From Bosea sp. Tri-49 (GTDB lineage: Bacteria > Pseudomonadota > Alphaproteobacteria > Rhizobiales > Beijerinckiaceae), in assembly GCF_003952665.1 (NCBI RefSeq), contig NZ_CP017946.1, forward strand, positions 4,338,501-4,402,500: a stretch of DNA of 64,000 nt, read 5' to 3'. How positions within the stretch are numbered: the stretch's first letter is position 1; each line of letters begins with the position of its first letter. The notes below the pieces were generated by a model that saw nothing but the letters and a program-made list of their open reading frames with translations, did not search any database and was not told the origin of the DNA. Of the stretch, positions 35,798-44,582 are shown piece after piece. The translations under genes were made by a program, and so were the position numbers.

Positions 35798-36808
35798 ATG
35801 CGCCGCCTCCTTCTCGTCTTGCTCCAGCTTCTCCTGACCCTCGTCGTTCTCGGCGCTGCCAGCTGGGGCGCCGGGCTGCTCGCCTTCCGGTTGCCGGGAG
35901 CGACCGGCATCGCTGCTGCAATAGGCTTTGGCCTCGCCGGGCTCGCCGGCGCCGTCGGGCTCTGGACCGGCGCGCCGCGCCTGCCGCTCGCCTTCGCCGT
36001 GCTCTTCGTCGGTCTGCTCGGCTGGTGGGGCAGCCTCAAGCCCTCGCATGAGCGCAACTGGATCCCCGAGCTGGCGCGCCTGCCGCAGATGAGCGTGGCG
36101 GACGGACGCCTGACGGTGACCAATCTGCGTCATTTCACCTGGCGCACCGAGAGCGACTACGACCAGCGCTGGGAAACCCGCAGCTACGACCTGTCACGGA
36201 TCCAGGGTGCCGATCTCTTCCTGTCCTACTGGTCGGGCGAGGCGATCGCGCATCTCCTGGTGAGCTTCACCTTCGCCGACAGCCAACCGCTGACGATGTC
36301 GATCGAGGTCCGGCGCGAGCAGGGCGAGGAATGGTCGGCGCTGGCCGGCTTCTTCCGCAGCTATGAGATGGCCTATGTCGCTGCCGACGAGCGCGACCTG
36401 ATCGGCCTCAGGACCCAGGCGCGTGGCGAGGACACCCGCCTGTTCCGACTGGCCGCCACGCCGCAGCAGGCGCGCGACCTGCTGCTCGCCTATGCCACGG
36501 ATATCAACGAGCTGGCGCAGAAGCCGCGCTGGTACAACACGCTGACGACGAACTGTACCACAGTCGTCTACCACCTCGTCGGTCAGGTCGCGCCCGGCTG
36601 GAAGTTCTCGCTGCCCCTGGACCCTCGCGTGCTGCTTTCGGGCTACCTGGCAGGCTATCTCAAGGATATCGGGGCGATACGCCAGGACCTGCCGCTCGAC
36701 GAGCTCGTCAAGCTCGGCCGGATCGGTGACAAGGCCCGCGCGCTTCCGCCCGACAGCCCCGAATTCTCCCGCGTCATCCGCACGGGCGTGCCGAACGCAC
36801 GGAACTGA
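35798..36808 (+). CDS. DUF4105 (Lnb N-terminal-like) membrane protein
   Basis: 336 residues. Three N-terminal TM helices (RLLLVLLQLLLTLVVLGAAS, GIAAAIGFGLAGLAGAVGLW, LPLAFAVLFVGLLGWWG) precede a soluble DUF4105 domain. The domain includes NLRHFTWRTESDYDQRWETR, SLTFS-like LVSFTFADSQPLTMSIEVRRE, and the TNCTT cysteine motif that resembles the catalytic Cys of Lnb/NlpC-like lipoprotein acyltransferases. Intramembrane acyl transfer or amidase activity is a guess. The ATG at 35798 has GGGAGG upstream. Follows pckA by 37 bp. Confidence 0.78.
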   Translation: MRRLLLVLLQLLLTLVVLGAASWGAGLLAFRLPGATGIAAAIGFGLAGLAGAVGLWTGAPRLPLAFAVLFVGLLGWWGSLKPSHERNWIPELARLPQMSVADGRLTVTNLRHFTWRTESDYDQRWETRSYDLSRIQGADLFLSYWSGEAIAHLLVSFTFADSQPLTMSIEVRREQGEEWSALAGFFRSYEMAYVAADERDLIGLRTQARGEDTRLFRLAATPQQARDLLLAYATDINELAQKPRWYNTLTTNCTTVVYHLVGQVAPGWKFSLPLDPRVLLSGYLAGYLKDIGAIRQDLPLDELVKLGRIGDKARALPPDSPEFSRVIRTGVPNARN

Positions 36809-36819
36809 GGCTCAGGCCC

Positions 36820-37674
36820 TCAGCAAACGATCGGCCGATGCTCGCGGAACGCGGCAGCGAGCGTGCGCAGGGCCGCACGCGATCTGGCGTCGGTGAGAGT
36901 CGAGACCATAACGATCTCCGATGCCGGCAGGTCAGGCAGGCCGAAACGGCGGCTGACCTCGACCGTGCCGGCGGGAGCGAGCCGACAGGAGAAGGCCGAG
37001 ACGGCCAGGCCCGCGGCGACCGCCGCATCGACCGCGATCGAACCGCCACCGATGAAGACCTCGACCCAGGGGATGCCGGCGGCGTCGAGCGCCTTGGTGG
37101 CAATGTCGCGCACGCCACAGGTCGACGAGAGCGTCGCGAGCCGCAGCGGCTCGCCCTGGCGGTACTCGAAATCCGGAGCGGCGAACCAGCCGAACAATTC
37201 CGGCGCCAGGACCTCGGCCGGCCGGCGATCATCGTCGCGGCGGACGATCGCCGCATCGAGCTCGCCCTTGTCGAAGGCCTCGAGCAAGGCGCGGGAATGA
37301 CCGAGCTGCACCTCGATCATCAGGCCGGGGTCGTGCGCGTTGAGCCGCGCCAGCAGCGTCGGCACCTCCGGCCCGAAGACATGCGCGGCGATGCCAAGAC
37401 AGAAACGGCGGCGCGCATTGCTAAGCGCCAACAACGCGCGATCGTGCGCGGCGAGGAAGGCGCGAGCTTCGTCGAGGAACATCGCCCCCTGCGCCGATAG
37501 GCGCACGAGCCGCGGCGTCCGCTCAATCAAGCGGTGGCCGAGACGCTCCTCCAGCCGCTTCAGCCTGAGGCTGACAGCGGCCTGATGGCTGCCCAGCGCC
37601 GTAGCGGCGCGGGTGAAACTGCGCTGCTCCGCAATCGCAACGAAGGCTCTGACGGCATCGATGTCGAGTGTCAT
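36820..37674 (-). CDS. LysR-family transcriptional regulator
   Basis: 284 residues. Winged HTH at the N-terminus (AVRAFVAIAEQRSFTRAATALGSHQAAVSLRLKRLEERLGHRLIER) and a LysR substrate-binding domain with LGHSRALLEAFDKGELDAAIVRRDD. Divergent from the MFS exporter; a perfect inverted repeat lies between them, so it most likely controls that gene and itself in response to an exported compound. Start at 37674 gives the standard spacing before the HTH; an ATG at 37686 adds four residues. Confidence 0.9.
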   Translation of the reverse strand: MTLDIDAVRAFVAIAEQRSFTRAATALGSHQAAVSLRLKRLEERLGHRLIERTPRLVRLSAQGAMFLDEARAFLAAHDRALLALSNARRRFCLGIAAHVFGPEVPTLLARLNAHDPGLMIEVQLGHSRALLEAFDKGELDAAIVRRDDDRRPAEVLAPELFGWFAAPDFEYRQGEPLRLATLSSTCGVRDIATKALDAAGIPWVEVFIGGGSIAVDAAVAAGLAVSAFSCRLAPAGTVEVSRRFGLPDLPASEIVMVSTLTDARSRAALRTLAAAFREHRPIVC

Positions 37675-37697
37675 GGCAACAGCCATATCAAATCATT

Positions 37698-37714
37698 ATT
37701 GCTGAAATAGCAAT
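37698..37714. promoter_or_regulatory. inverted repeat in LysR/MFS divergent spacer (operator candidate)
   Basis: ATTGCT-GAAAT-AGCAAT is a perfect 6+6-bp inverted repeat in a T-N11-A context, the typical LysR-type binding form. It is 23 bp from the regulator start and about 95 bp from the transporter start. Confidence 0.65.
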
Positions 37715-37808
37715 GCATTCGGTTCTGTTGTTGCCAAGCGCCCGCTAGCTTGCCCGCAACTCGCCGCAGGGCTGCTTGCGCGCCCGCCGACAGGAAAGAC
37801 CCGACATT

Positions 37809-39350
37809 ATGGACATCCCCCAAACGCTACCAGCGTCGCGCTCGCGCGGCATGCCGGCCCTCATTGCCGCCTGCCTGACGGCGCTGATGTTCGGCCTCGA
37901 GATCTCCAGTGTGCCGGCGATCCTGCCGACACTCGAAAAGGCACTGCCGGCCGACTTCAAGGAGATGCAGTGGATCATGAACGCCTACACCATCGCGGTG
38001 ACGGGCGTGCTGATGGCGGCCGGCACATTGGCCGATCGCTACGGCCGCAAGCGGGTCTTCCTGATCGCAATCATGGCCTTTGCCATCGCTTCGCTGGCCT
38101 GCGGCCTCGCGCCCAACGCAACGGTGCTCATCGTCGCCCGCATATTTCAGGGCCTGAGCGGCGGGGCGGGTCTCATCTGCAGTGTCGCCATCCTGTCGCA
38201 GCAGTTCCGCGAGCCGGCCGAACGGGCGATGGCCTTCAGCGTCTGGGGGGTCGTCTTCGGCATCGGCCTCGGCTTCGGGCCGATCATCGGCAGTGCCATC
38301 GTCGCGCTCTCGGGCTGGCAATGGGTCTTTCTCGTCCATACGCCTATTGCTGTCGGGACGGCGCTCCTGGCGCTGGCTTCGATCCGGGAATCACGCGACC
38401 CCGACGCGGAGCGCCTCGATATCGGCGGCATCACGACGCTGTCATTGTCGGTGTTCTGCCTGGCCTATTTCATCACACAAGGCCCCGATCTCGGCTTCAC
38501 CAGCCCGCTGGCCTTGACCATCCTTGCCATCGCGGCGGCGAGTTTCATTGCCTTCCTCCTGATCGAGCGAACGGTCAGTCGGCCGATGATCGATGTCTCG
38601 GTCTTCCGGATTCGCGCCTTCTCCGGCGCGATCATCGGCGCCGCGGCGATGAACGTCAGCTATTGGCCGTTCATGATCTATCTGCCGATCTGGTTTGAGG
38701 CCGGGCTTGGCTATGACGGCCTCACTGCAGGGCTCGTGCTGCTCGCTTATACGCTGCCGACCTTGGCGGTGCCGCCATTGGCCGAGCAGCTGGCGCGGCG
38801 CTATCGGGCGGGCGTCGTCATCCCCGCAGGGCTCTTCACCATAGGGCTCGGCTTCATGGCAATGAAGCTCGGCACCTCCGTCGCCGCTCCGAGCTGGCTG
38901 ACCATGCTGCCGGGCTGCCTTCTCTCCGGCATCGGCATCGGCCTCGCCAACACCCCGGTCACCAACACCTCGACCGCTGCCGTGCCCGCCGAGCGCGCCG
39001 GCATGGCCTCCGGCATCGATCTCAGTGCCCGGATGATCTCACTCGCCATCAACATCGCGCTGATGGGCTTCATCCTCGTCGAAGGCGTGCGCGCTTCGCT
39101 CACGACCAGGCTCACAGCCAGCATCGATGCGGCTACATTGCGCGATCTGGCGGAAAAGGTAGCGGCTGGCACGCCGGTCTCTCCCGAGACCGGGCTCTCG
39201 ACAGCGCTGGCGCGTCAGGCGCTCGCTGACGGCTTCGGGGCGGTCATGCTCTATGGCGGGATCGGCGTCTGGCTGCTCGCGGCGGCGAGCTTCGTGATCT
39301 TCGCGCGGGGCTCAGCGCCAAAGGGCGCGGTGTCCTGCCAGGCGCAATGA
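37809..39350 (+). CDS. MFS transporter, DHA2 (14-TMS, EmrB/QacA-type) drug exporter
   Basis: 513 residues with about 14 hydrophobic segments. Motif A between TM2 and TM3 is GTLADRYGRKRVF; motif B is RIFQGLSGGAGLI; motif C is VFGIGLGFGPIIGSAIV with the antiporter GPxxG turn. Predicted proton-drug antiporter in the inner membrane; substrate unknown. Regulated probably by the divergent LysR. Start ATG at 37809, with AGGAAAG about ten bases upstream. Confidence 0.92.
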   Translation: MDIPQTLPASRSRGMPALIAACLTALMFGLEISSVPAILPTLEKALPADFKEMQWIMNAYTIAVTGVLMAAGTLADRYGRKRVFLIAIMAFAIASLACGLAPNATVLIVARIFQGLSGGAGLICSVAILSQQFREPAERAMAFSVWGVVFGIGLGFGPIIGSAIVALSGWQWVFLVHTPIAVGTALLALASIRESRDPDAERLDIGGITTLSLSVFCLAYFITQGPDLGFTSPLALTILAIAAASFIAFLLIERTVSRPMIDVSVFRIRAFSGAIIGAAAMNVSYWPFMIYLPIWFEAGLGYDGLTAGLVLLAYTLPTLAVPPLAEQLARRYRAGVVIPAGLFTIGLGFMAMKLGTSVAAPSWLTMLPGCLLSGIGIGLANTPVTNTSTAAVPAERAGMASGIDLSARMISLAINIALMGFILVEGVRASLTTRLTASIDAATLRDLAEKVAAGTPVSPETGLSTALARQALADGFGAVMLYGGIGVWLLAAASFVIFARGSAPKGAVSCQAQ

Positions 39351-39360
39351 CGGCGGGCGA

Positions 39361-40101
39361 TCAGCCATAGCCGTGCAGGCTCGCACCATGGCGCTTGAGC
39401 CAGGCCTCCGCATCGTCAGTGCGCGGGCAGAGCTTGTGCGTCAGCGCCCAGAAGCGATGCGAATGGTTCATCTCCTTGAGATGGGCGACCTCATGGGCGG
39501 CGAGATAGTCGAGCACCGAAGCCGGAGCCAGGATCAGCCGCCAGGAGAAGCTGAGATGCCCTTTCGAGGAGCATGAGCCCCAGCGGCTGGTGGTGTCGCG
39601 CAGCGTGATCTTGCGCGCCGGGATGCCGAGCACGGCGGTATGTGCGCGCACCGATTTCTCGAGATCGGCGAGGGCCTCGCGGCGCAGGAAGTCCTTGACC
39701 CGGCGCGCGACATGGCCCGCCTCGCCGCAGACCGCAATGATCGGCTCGCCCTCGGCCGAGAGCGCGGCGCGGGTCAGCCCACGCACTCTGGTCCAGTGCA
39801 CGATGCGGTGCGGCACTCCACGTAGCGGCACGACGGCGCCGGGCTCGAACGGCACGCCCTGCGGGCGCTTGGCGAGGCGCGCCGCGATCCAGCCGCCATG
39901 CTTCTCGGCGAAGATGCGGCCGGTCGCGAAGTCGACGCGCTCGGGCAACGTCAGGGTGATCTCACCGGTCGCCTGCGAGACGCGCAGCGTCAGCCGCCGC
40001 GCCGTCGAGCGCCGCCTGACGGTGACCGGATAGAGAAGGCCGGCATGGCCGACCTCGATCCGGTCGGGATCGGGCTTGCGCCTGAACAGGGAGAACCGCA
40101 T
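39361..40101 (-). CDS. YgjP-type (SprT-like/DUF45) zinc metallopeptidase
   Basis: 246 residues. Zinc motif HEVAH at residues 203-207 (LAAHEVAHLKEMNHSHRFW) with further His residues at 213 and 215; the YgjP signature RDTTSRWGSCSSKGHLSFSWRLILAP precedes it. Members are putative M48/WLM-like metallopeptidases with unknown targets. Ends 10 bp from the convergent MFS gene; phaZ is the next minus-strand gene upstream by 51 bp and may share its transcript. Confidence 0.88.
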   Translation of the reverse strand: MRFSLFRRKPDPDRIEVGHAGLLYPVTVRRRSTARRLTLRVSQATGEITLTLPERVDFATGRIFAEKHGGWIAARLAKRPQGVPFEPGAVVPLRGVPHRIVHWTRVRGLTRAALSAEGEPIIAVCGEAGHVARRVKDFLRREALADLEKSVRAHTAVLGIPARKITLRDTTSRWGSCSSKGHLSFSWRLILAPASVLDYLAAHEVAHLKEMNHSHRFWALTHKLCPRTDDAEAWLKRHGASLHGYG

Positions 40102-40152
40102 CCCGGCGATTGTGCGGGATTCGCAGCGGGAGCGGAAGAGGGCGAGCTTAAC

Positions 40153-41454
40153 TCAGCTCGCGACCTTCAGCGCCTTGCGCGCCGTCTCCGCGGTCTCGCT
40201 GCGGCGTTCCTTGGCCGCCTTCATGTCGAGCGTCAGCATGAAGTCGGAGATGCGCGGCGCAATCTCCGAACGGAAGCGCGAGCCGTTGAAGACGCCGTAA
40301 TGGCCGACGCCCTTCTGCATATACTCGACTCGCATGTCGGCAGGGATGTTGGCGCACAGATCGTGCGCCGCCTTGGTCTGGCCGACGCCGGAGATGTCGT
40401 CGTTCTCGCCCTCGACCGTCATCAGCGCGACGCCGCGAATGGCCTTGAGATCGACCGGCTTGCCGCGATGCATCATCTCGCCCTTGGGCAAAGCGTGCTT
40501 GACGAAGACGGTGTCGACGGTCTGCAGGTAGAACTCGGCGGTCAGGTCCATGACGGCGAGATACTCGTCATAGAAATCGCGGTGCTTCTCAGCCGAATCA
40601 CCGTCGCCCTCGATGAGATGCTTGTACATGTCGTAATGCGCGGTGAGATGGCGATCGAAGTTCATCGCCATGAAACCCGAGAGCTGCATGAAGCCGGGAT
40701 AGACCTCGCGGAAAGCACCGAGATGCGGGAAGGGCACGCGGGTGATGCAGTTGCGGCGGAACCAGTCGGTACCGCGCTCCATGGCGAGCTGGTTGACCGC
40801 GGTCGGCGAGCGGCGAGTGTCGATCGGACCGCCCATCAGGGTCATCGAGCGCGGCGAAGACGGATCGCCCTCGGCCTCCATGCGTGCGATCGCGGCGAGC
40901 ACCGGCACGGAAGGCTGGCAGACGGCCATGACATGGGTGTCCGGACCGAGCTTCTGCAGCATGGCGATGACGTAGTCGATATAATCGTCGAGATCGAAGC
41001 TACCGGCCGCGAGCGGCACGAGGCGCGCGTCGATCCAGTCGGTGATGTAGACCTCGTGGTCGGGCAGCAAGGTCTCGACGGTGCCGCGCAGCAGGGTCGC
41101 GTAGTGGCCGGACATAGGCGCGACCAGCAGGATCTTGGGCTGCGGCTTGCGCCGGCCTTCGATCTTGCGGTCGAAATTGATCAGGTTGCAGAAGGGGCGC
41201 TGCCAGACGACCCGCTCCTCGACCGCCACCTTGACGCCGTTCATGGTCGTCTCGTCGAGCCCGAAGGCCGGCTTGCCATAACGGCGCGTGCTGCGTTCGA
41301 ACAGTTCGCAGGAGGCGGCGACCGAGCGGCCGAACGGGGTATAGGTCAGCGGATTCGCCGGGTTCTTGAAGGCGAGCTGCATGGCGTCGGACAAAGCCCG
41401 CGCCGGGCTGACCATCATATGAACCGCTTCATAGGCGTGATAGGCGAACGACAT
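40153..41454 (-). CDS. phaZ: intracellular polyhydroxyalkanoate depolymerase (PhaZ)
   Basis: 433 residues. Mobilises PHB granules. The N-terminus SFAYHAYEAVHMMVSPARALSD is characteristic; the alpha/beta-hydrolase core includes KILLVAPMSGHYATLLRGTVETLLPDHEVYITDW, and the nucleophile is the Cys of VMAVCQPSVPVLAA, as in intracellular depolymerases that use Cys instead of Ser. The catalytic His lies in VGHYGVFNGSRFR. Start with AAAGGG upstream; a frame to 41502 adds 16 unlikely residues. Confidence 0.95.
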   Translation of the reverse strand: MSFAYHAYEAVHMMVSPARALSDAMQLAFKNPANPLTYTPFGRSVAASCELFERSTRRYGKPAFGLDETTMNGVKVAVEERVVWQRPFCNLINFDRKIEGRRKPQPKILLVAPMSGHYATLLRGTVETLLPDHEVYITDWIDARLVPLAAGSFDLDDYIDYVIAMLQKLGPDTHVMAVCQPSVPVLAAIARMEAEGDPSSPRSMTLMGGPIDTRRSPTAVNQLAMERGTDWFRRNCITRVPFPHLGAFREVYPGFMQLSGFMAMNFDRHLTAHYDMYKHLIEGDGDSAEKHRDFYDEYLAVMDLTAEFYLQTVDTVFVKHALPKGEMMHRGKPVDLKAIRGVALMTVEGENDDISGVGQTKAAHDLCANIPADMRVEYMQKGVGHYGVFNGSRFRSEIAPRISDFMLTLDMKAAKERRSETAETARKALKVAS

Positions 41455-41630
41455 GGTGGCCCTTTCGCTCTTTCGCAGCGCCGCATTCACGATGCACCGC
41501 AACAGAGAACGCAGCCTAAGTGGAATTTGTTCTCATTCAATCGTTCAAAGGGCTAAGATTTCCTTGTGATGCCGATTAGCCACAGCTTCTTACTCCCCAT
41601 GCGCCAGGCGCTTTACGAAGATTGCGCGCC

Positions 41631-42986
41631 GTGACGATCGCCGACCTCATTCCATCCGCCCCCGGAGGCATGCCGCGGCATCTGCGGCTCGACACACTGG
41701 TGCGTTTGCGCTGGCTGGCGATCGCCGGCCAGAGCGTCGCCGTCGCCGGCGTCCATTTCGGCCTCGGCTTTTCCCTGCCCTTCGGCTGGTGCTTCCTGGT
41801 CATCGCGGTCTCGGCCTGGCTCAACATCGCGCTGCGCATCCGCTTTCCGCTGAGCCACAGGCTGCGCGAGGGCGCGGCGACGGCGTTGCTCGGCTTCGAC
41901 ATCCTCCAACTCGCGGCGCTGCTCTACCTCACGGGCGGCCTGCAAAATCCGTTCGCGATCCTGTTCCTGGCACCGGTGATGATCTCGGCGACGGCGCTGC
42001 CGCCGCGGCACACGCTGGCGCTGGGTCTGCTCGCCGCCGGATTGGCGACACTGCTCACCATTCTGCACTGGCCTTTGCCCTGGGCCGGGACGGGGCGGCC
42101 GGTGCTGCCGCCGCAATATCAGGTCGGCAATTGGATCGCGCTGCTGCTCGGGCTCGGCTTCACCGGCATCTATGCCTGGCGTGTCGCCAAGGAGGCGCGC
42201 GACCTCTCGGAAGCGCTGGCCGCAACCGAGCTGGTGCTGGCGCGCGAGCAGCACCTTTCCCAGCTGGACGGGCTCGCGGCCGCGGCTGCGCACGAACTCG
42301 GCACGCCACTCGCGACGATAGCGCTGGTCGCCCGCGAGCTGTCGCGGCTCGCCCCGGCCGAGGGCGAGATGGCGGAAGACATCACCTTGCTGCGCGAGCA
42401 GGTCGAGCGCTGCCGCGGCATTTTGGGCAAGCTCGCCTCGTTGCAGGACGACGATGCCGGCCCGCTCGACCAGCTCTCGCTCAGCCTGCTGATCGAGGAG
42501 GCGGCCGGGCCGCAGCGGCCCTTCGGCGTGCCCTTCGAGATCGCACTCATCGGCGAAAAGCCGGAGCCGGTCTGCCGACGCAATCCCGGCATGAACTATG
42601 GGCTCGGAAACATCGTCGACAATGCCGTCGACTTCGCCCGCTCCAAGGTGACGATCACGGCGCAGTGGACGGAAGGGGCGGTCATCCTGACTATCGCCGA
42701 TGACGGCCCAGGCTTCACGCCGGAAGTGCTGATGCGAGCTGGCGACCCCTATCTCTCGCGCTCGCATGACAAGGAATCACGCGCCGGCGGCGGCCTCGGG
42801 CTGGGCCTGTTCATCGCCAAGACACTGCTGGAGCGCAGCGGCGCGACGCTCGAATTCTCCAATTTGCCGCTGCCGGCGACCGGCGCCAGCATCCGGATCA
42901 CCTGGCTGCGCGCGGTCTTCGAGCGCGACGATCGACCGGCTGGACCTTCAAACCCGGAGCTTTTGGCCCCATATGCGACAGAATGA
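41631..42986 (+). CDS. regB: RegB/PrrB/ActS-type redox sensor histidine kinase
   Basis: 451 residues. About six TM helices precede the kinase core. The quinone-sensing motif GGLQNPFAILFL lies in the membrane domain; the H-box is AAAAHELGTPLATIALVARE; the redox-active Cys is in EQVERCRGILGK; ATPase motifs are NIVDNAVDF, ADDGPGFTPE and GGGLGLGLFIAKTLLE. RegB senses oxygen/quinone redox state and phosphorylates RegA, controlling energy metabolism. GTG at 41631 is chosen for GAAG at good spacing; TTG at 41622 is possible. The spacer to phaZ holds divergent promoters. Confidence 0.94.
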   Translation: MTIADLIPSAPGGMPRHLRLDTLVRLRWLAIAGQSVAVAGVHFGLGFSLPFGWCFLVIAVSAWLNIALRIRFPLSHRLREGAATALLGFDILQLAALLYLTGGLQNPFAILFLAPVMISATALPPRHTLALGLLAAGLATLLTILHWPLPWAGTGRPVLPPQYQVGNWIALLLGLGFTGIYAWRVAKEARDLSEALAATELVLAREQHLSQLDGLAAAAAHELGTPLATIALVARELSRLAPAEGEMAEDITLLREQVERCRGILGKLASLQDDDAGPLDQLSLSLLIEEAAGPQRPFGVPFEIALIGEKPEPVCRRNPGMNYGLGNIVDNAVDFARSKVTITAQWTEGAVILTIADDGPGFTPEVLMRAGDPYLSRSHDKESRAGGGLGLGLFIAKTLLERSGATLEFSNLPLPATGASIRITWLRAVFERDDRPAGPSNPELLAPYATE

Positions 42987-43059
42987 GGCGTTGCGGCGTT
43001 TCAACGCGTCGCGCAATCGGTACAGTGGATAGTGAGCCGGGCAGGTCCGCCCGGAGGAG

Positions 43060-43638
43060 ATGATGGCGATGGACACGGCGCCGACGACAGGCGAACTCAC
43101 CGACAATGCCGGCAGGGATATGTCCCTCCTGCTCGTCGACGATGACAAGCCGTTCCTGAATCGCCTCGCCCGCGCCATGGAAGGGCGGGGCTATTCGGTG
43201 CGGATCGCCGAATCCGTCCAGGCCGGGCTCGCGGCCGTCGAGGAGGAAGCACCAGCCTTCGCCGTGATCGACTTGCGCCTCGGCGACGGCAATGGGCTCG
43301 ACGTGATCGCCCGCCTCAAGGAAAAGCGCCCGGATGCACGTGGCGTCGTCCTGACCGGCTACGGCAATATCGCGACCGCGGTGAGCGCAGTGAAGCTCGG
43401 CGCCTTCGACTTCCTGGCCAAGCCCGCCGATGCCGATGAGATCCATTCGGCACTGGCCGCCGGGCCGAATGCACGCCCGGTGCCGCCTGAGAACCCGATG
43501 TCGGCTGATCGCGTCCGCTGGGAACATATCCAGCGCGTCTATGAACTCTGCAGCCGCAATGTCTCCGAGACGGCGCGCCGGCTCGGAATGCACCGGCGCA
43601 CCCTCCAGCGCATCCTGGCAAAGCGCGCCCCGCGATGA
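43060..43638 (+). CDS. regA: RegA/PrrA/ActR-type response regulator
   Basis: 192 residues. Receiver with acidic pocket LLVDDDKPFL and phospho-Asp71 in VIDLRLGDGNGLDV; the Pro-rich linker (GPNARPVPPENP) leads to a Fis-type HTH, NVSETARRLGMHRRTLQRIL, nearly invariant in RegA. Global redox regulator. GGAGG lies immediately upstream of three clustered ATGs (43060, 43063, 43069); the second or third has better spacing. A haemoglobin gene overlaps its stop by 4 bp. Confidence 0.96.
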   Translation: MMAMDTAPTTGELTDNAGRDMSLLLVDDDKPFLNRLARAMEGRGYSVRIAESVQAGLAAVEEEAPAFAVIDLRLGDGNGLDVIARLKEKRPDARGVVLTGYGNIATAVSAVKLGAFDFLAKPADADEIHSALAAGPNARPVPPENPMSADRVRWEHIQRVYELCSRNVSETARRLGMHRRTLQRILAKRAPR

Positions 43639-44044
43639 GAGGGAGTCCGCTGCCGGAGCGGATTTCGGAAGAGCTGATCGCAGAGCTTGTCGAGGCCTTC
43701 TACGGCCGCGTCCGGCAGGACCCGCTGATCGGCCCGATCTTCCTCGCCAAGCTCGGTGAGGACTGGGGACCGCATCTCGCCAAGCTCTGGACTTCTGGTC
43801 GTCGGTGACGCTGATGAGCGGGCGCTATCGCGGCAAGCCGCAGCAGGTCCATATGCCGCTCCCGCTCGAGATACAGCACTTCGAGCGCTGGCTTTCGCTC
43901 TTCGAGGCGACGGTCGCCGAGCTCTGCACCGGCCCGGCCAAGTTCCTGTTCATCGACCGCGCCCATCGCATCGCTGACAGCCTGCAGATCAGCCTGAATA
44001 TCGGCCCGAAGGCGTTGAACCTGCCGCAGCGCGCAGCGAGCTAG
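43635..44044 (+). pseudogene. group III truncated haemoglobin, frameshifted
   Basis: ATG overlaps the regA stop (ATGA). The first 50 residues match a group III truncated globin (ELVEAFYGRVRQDPLIGPIF, then GEDWGPHLAKL), but near 43784-43790 the frame shifts by a missing base in GCTCTGG (expected GCTCCTGG). In frame 1 this gives a stop at 43806 after 57 residues. The +2 frame continues perfectly with DFWSSVTLMSGRYRGKPQQV, PLEIQHFERWLSLFEATVAEL (proximal His in QHFERW) to a normal C-terminus at 44044. It is either a genuine pseudogene, a sequencing error, or a programmed shift. Globins next to RegBA would fit oxygen/NO handling. Confidence 0.88.
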
Positions 44045-44511
44045 GCTCCAGGGTCCTCCAGCAGCGCCAAGCGCCCCGCCGCAAGCCTGGCGAAGGCGAT
44101 GGTCAGCATCTTACGGCGTGCCGGCGCCAGTTGATGGCGCGGCGGCTCGCGCAACATCTCGCCGCCAAAGGCATCGGCGACGATCAGGCCGACATCCTCG
44201 GGCAGGATCTCCAACGGAAATTCGGGCGCGACCGCGAAGAGGAAGCCGTCGCAATAATCGCGATAATCAGGCCATTTGCCGTCGACCCGGAAGTCCTCGA
44301 TCCCGGACTTGACCTCGACGACGAGGAGCTCGCCGGAGGGCGAGAGCGCAACAATATCGCCGCGCCTGCCGTTGGCGAAGGTCATCTCCTTGACGATGGC
44401 GTAGCCGCGCTCGCGCAGATGACGCGAGGCGCCGCGGCAGACGGCACGGGTGATCTCCGGCCGAGCCGGCGTCGGATTGAGGACGGAATCGGCGACGACC
44501 ATGCCCGCCAT
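44041..44511 (-). CDS. mmcB: MmcB-family DNA repair protein
   Basis: 156 residues. A PD-(D/E)XK-like nuclease fold family (formerly DUF1052): GYAIVKEMTFANGRRGDIVALSPSGELLVVEVKSGIEDFRVDGKWPDYRDYCDGFLFAV carries the D...E-x-K catalytic triad. In Caulobacter mmcB is DNA-damage-inducible and needed for mitomycin C tolerance. Start at 44511 has AGAGA upstream. A one-mismatch LexA box abuts the start. Tail-to-tail 4-bp overlap with the haemoglobin. Confidence 0.9.
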   Translation of the reverse strand: MAGMVVADSVLNPTPARPEITRAVCRGASRHLRERGYAIVKEMTFANGRRGDIVALSPSGELLVVEVKSGIEDFRVDGKWPDYRDYCDGFLFAVAPEFPLEILPEDVGLIVADAFGGEMLREPPRHQLAPARRKMLTIAFARLAAGRLALLEDPGA

Positions 44512-44526
44512 GTTCTCTTTTTGTGC
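44512..44526. promoter_or_regulatory. LexA-box-like site at mmcB start
   Basis: GTTC-N7-GTGC, one mismatch from the alphaproteobacterial LexA direct repeat GTTC-N7-GTTC, immediately upstream of the mmcB ATG. SOS control of mmcB is known in Caulobacter; the site here is a candidate. Confidence 0.4.
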
Positions 44527-44582
44527 TCGCCGATGCAAGTGCCGCTTGCAGCAAGGCTCCGTATGGCTATGGTCCGCGCGCC

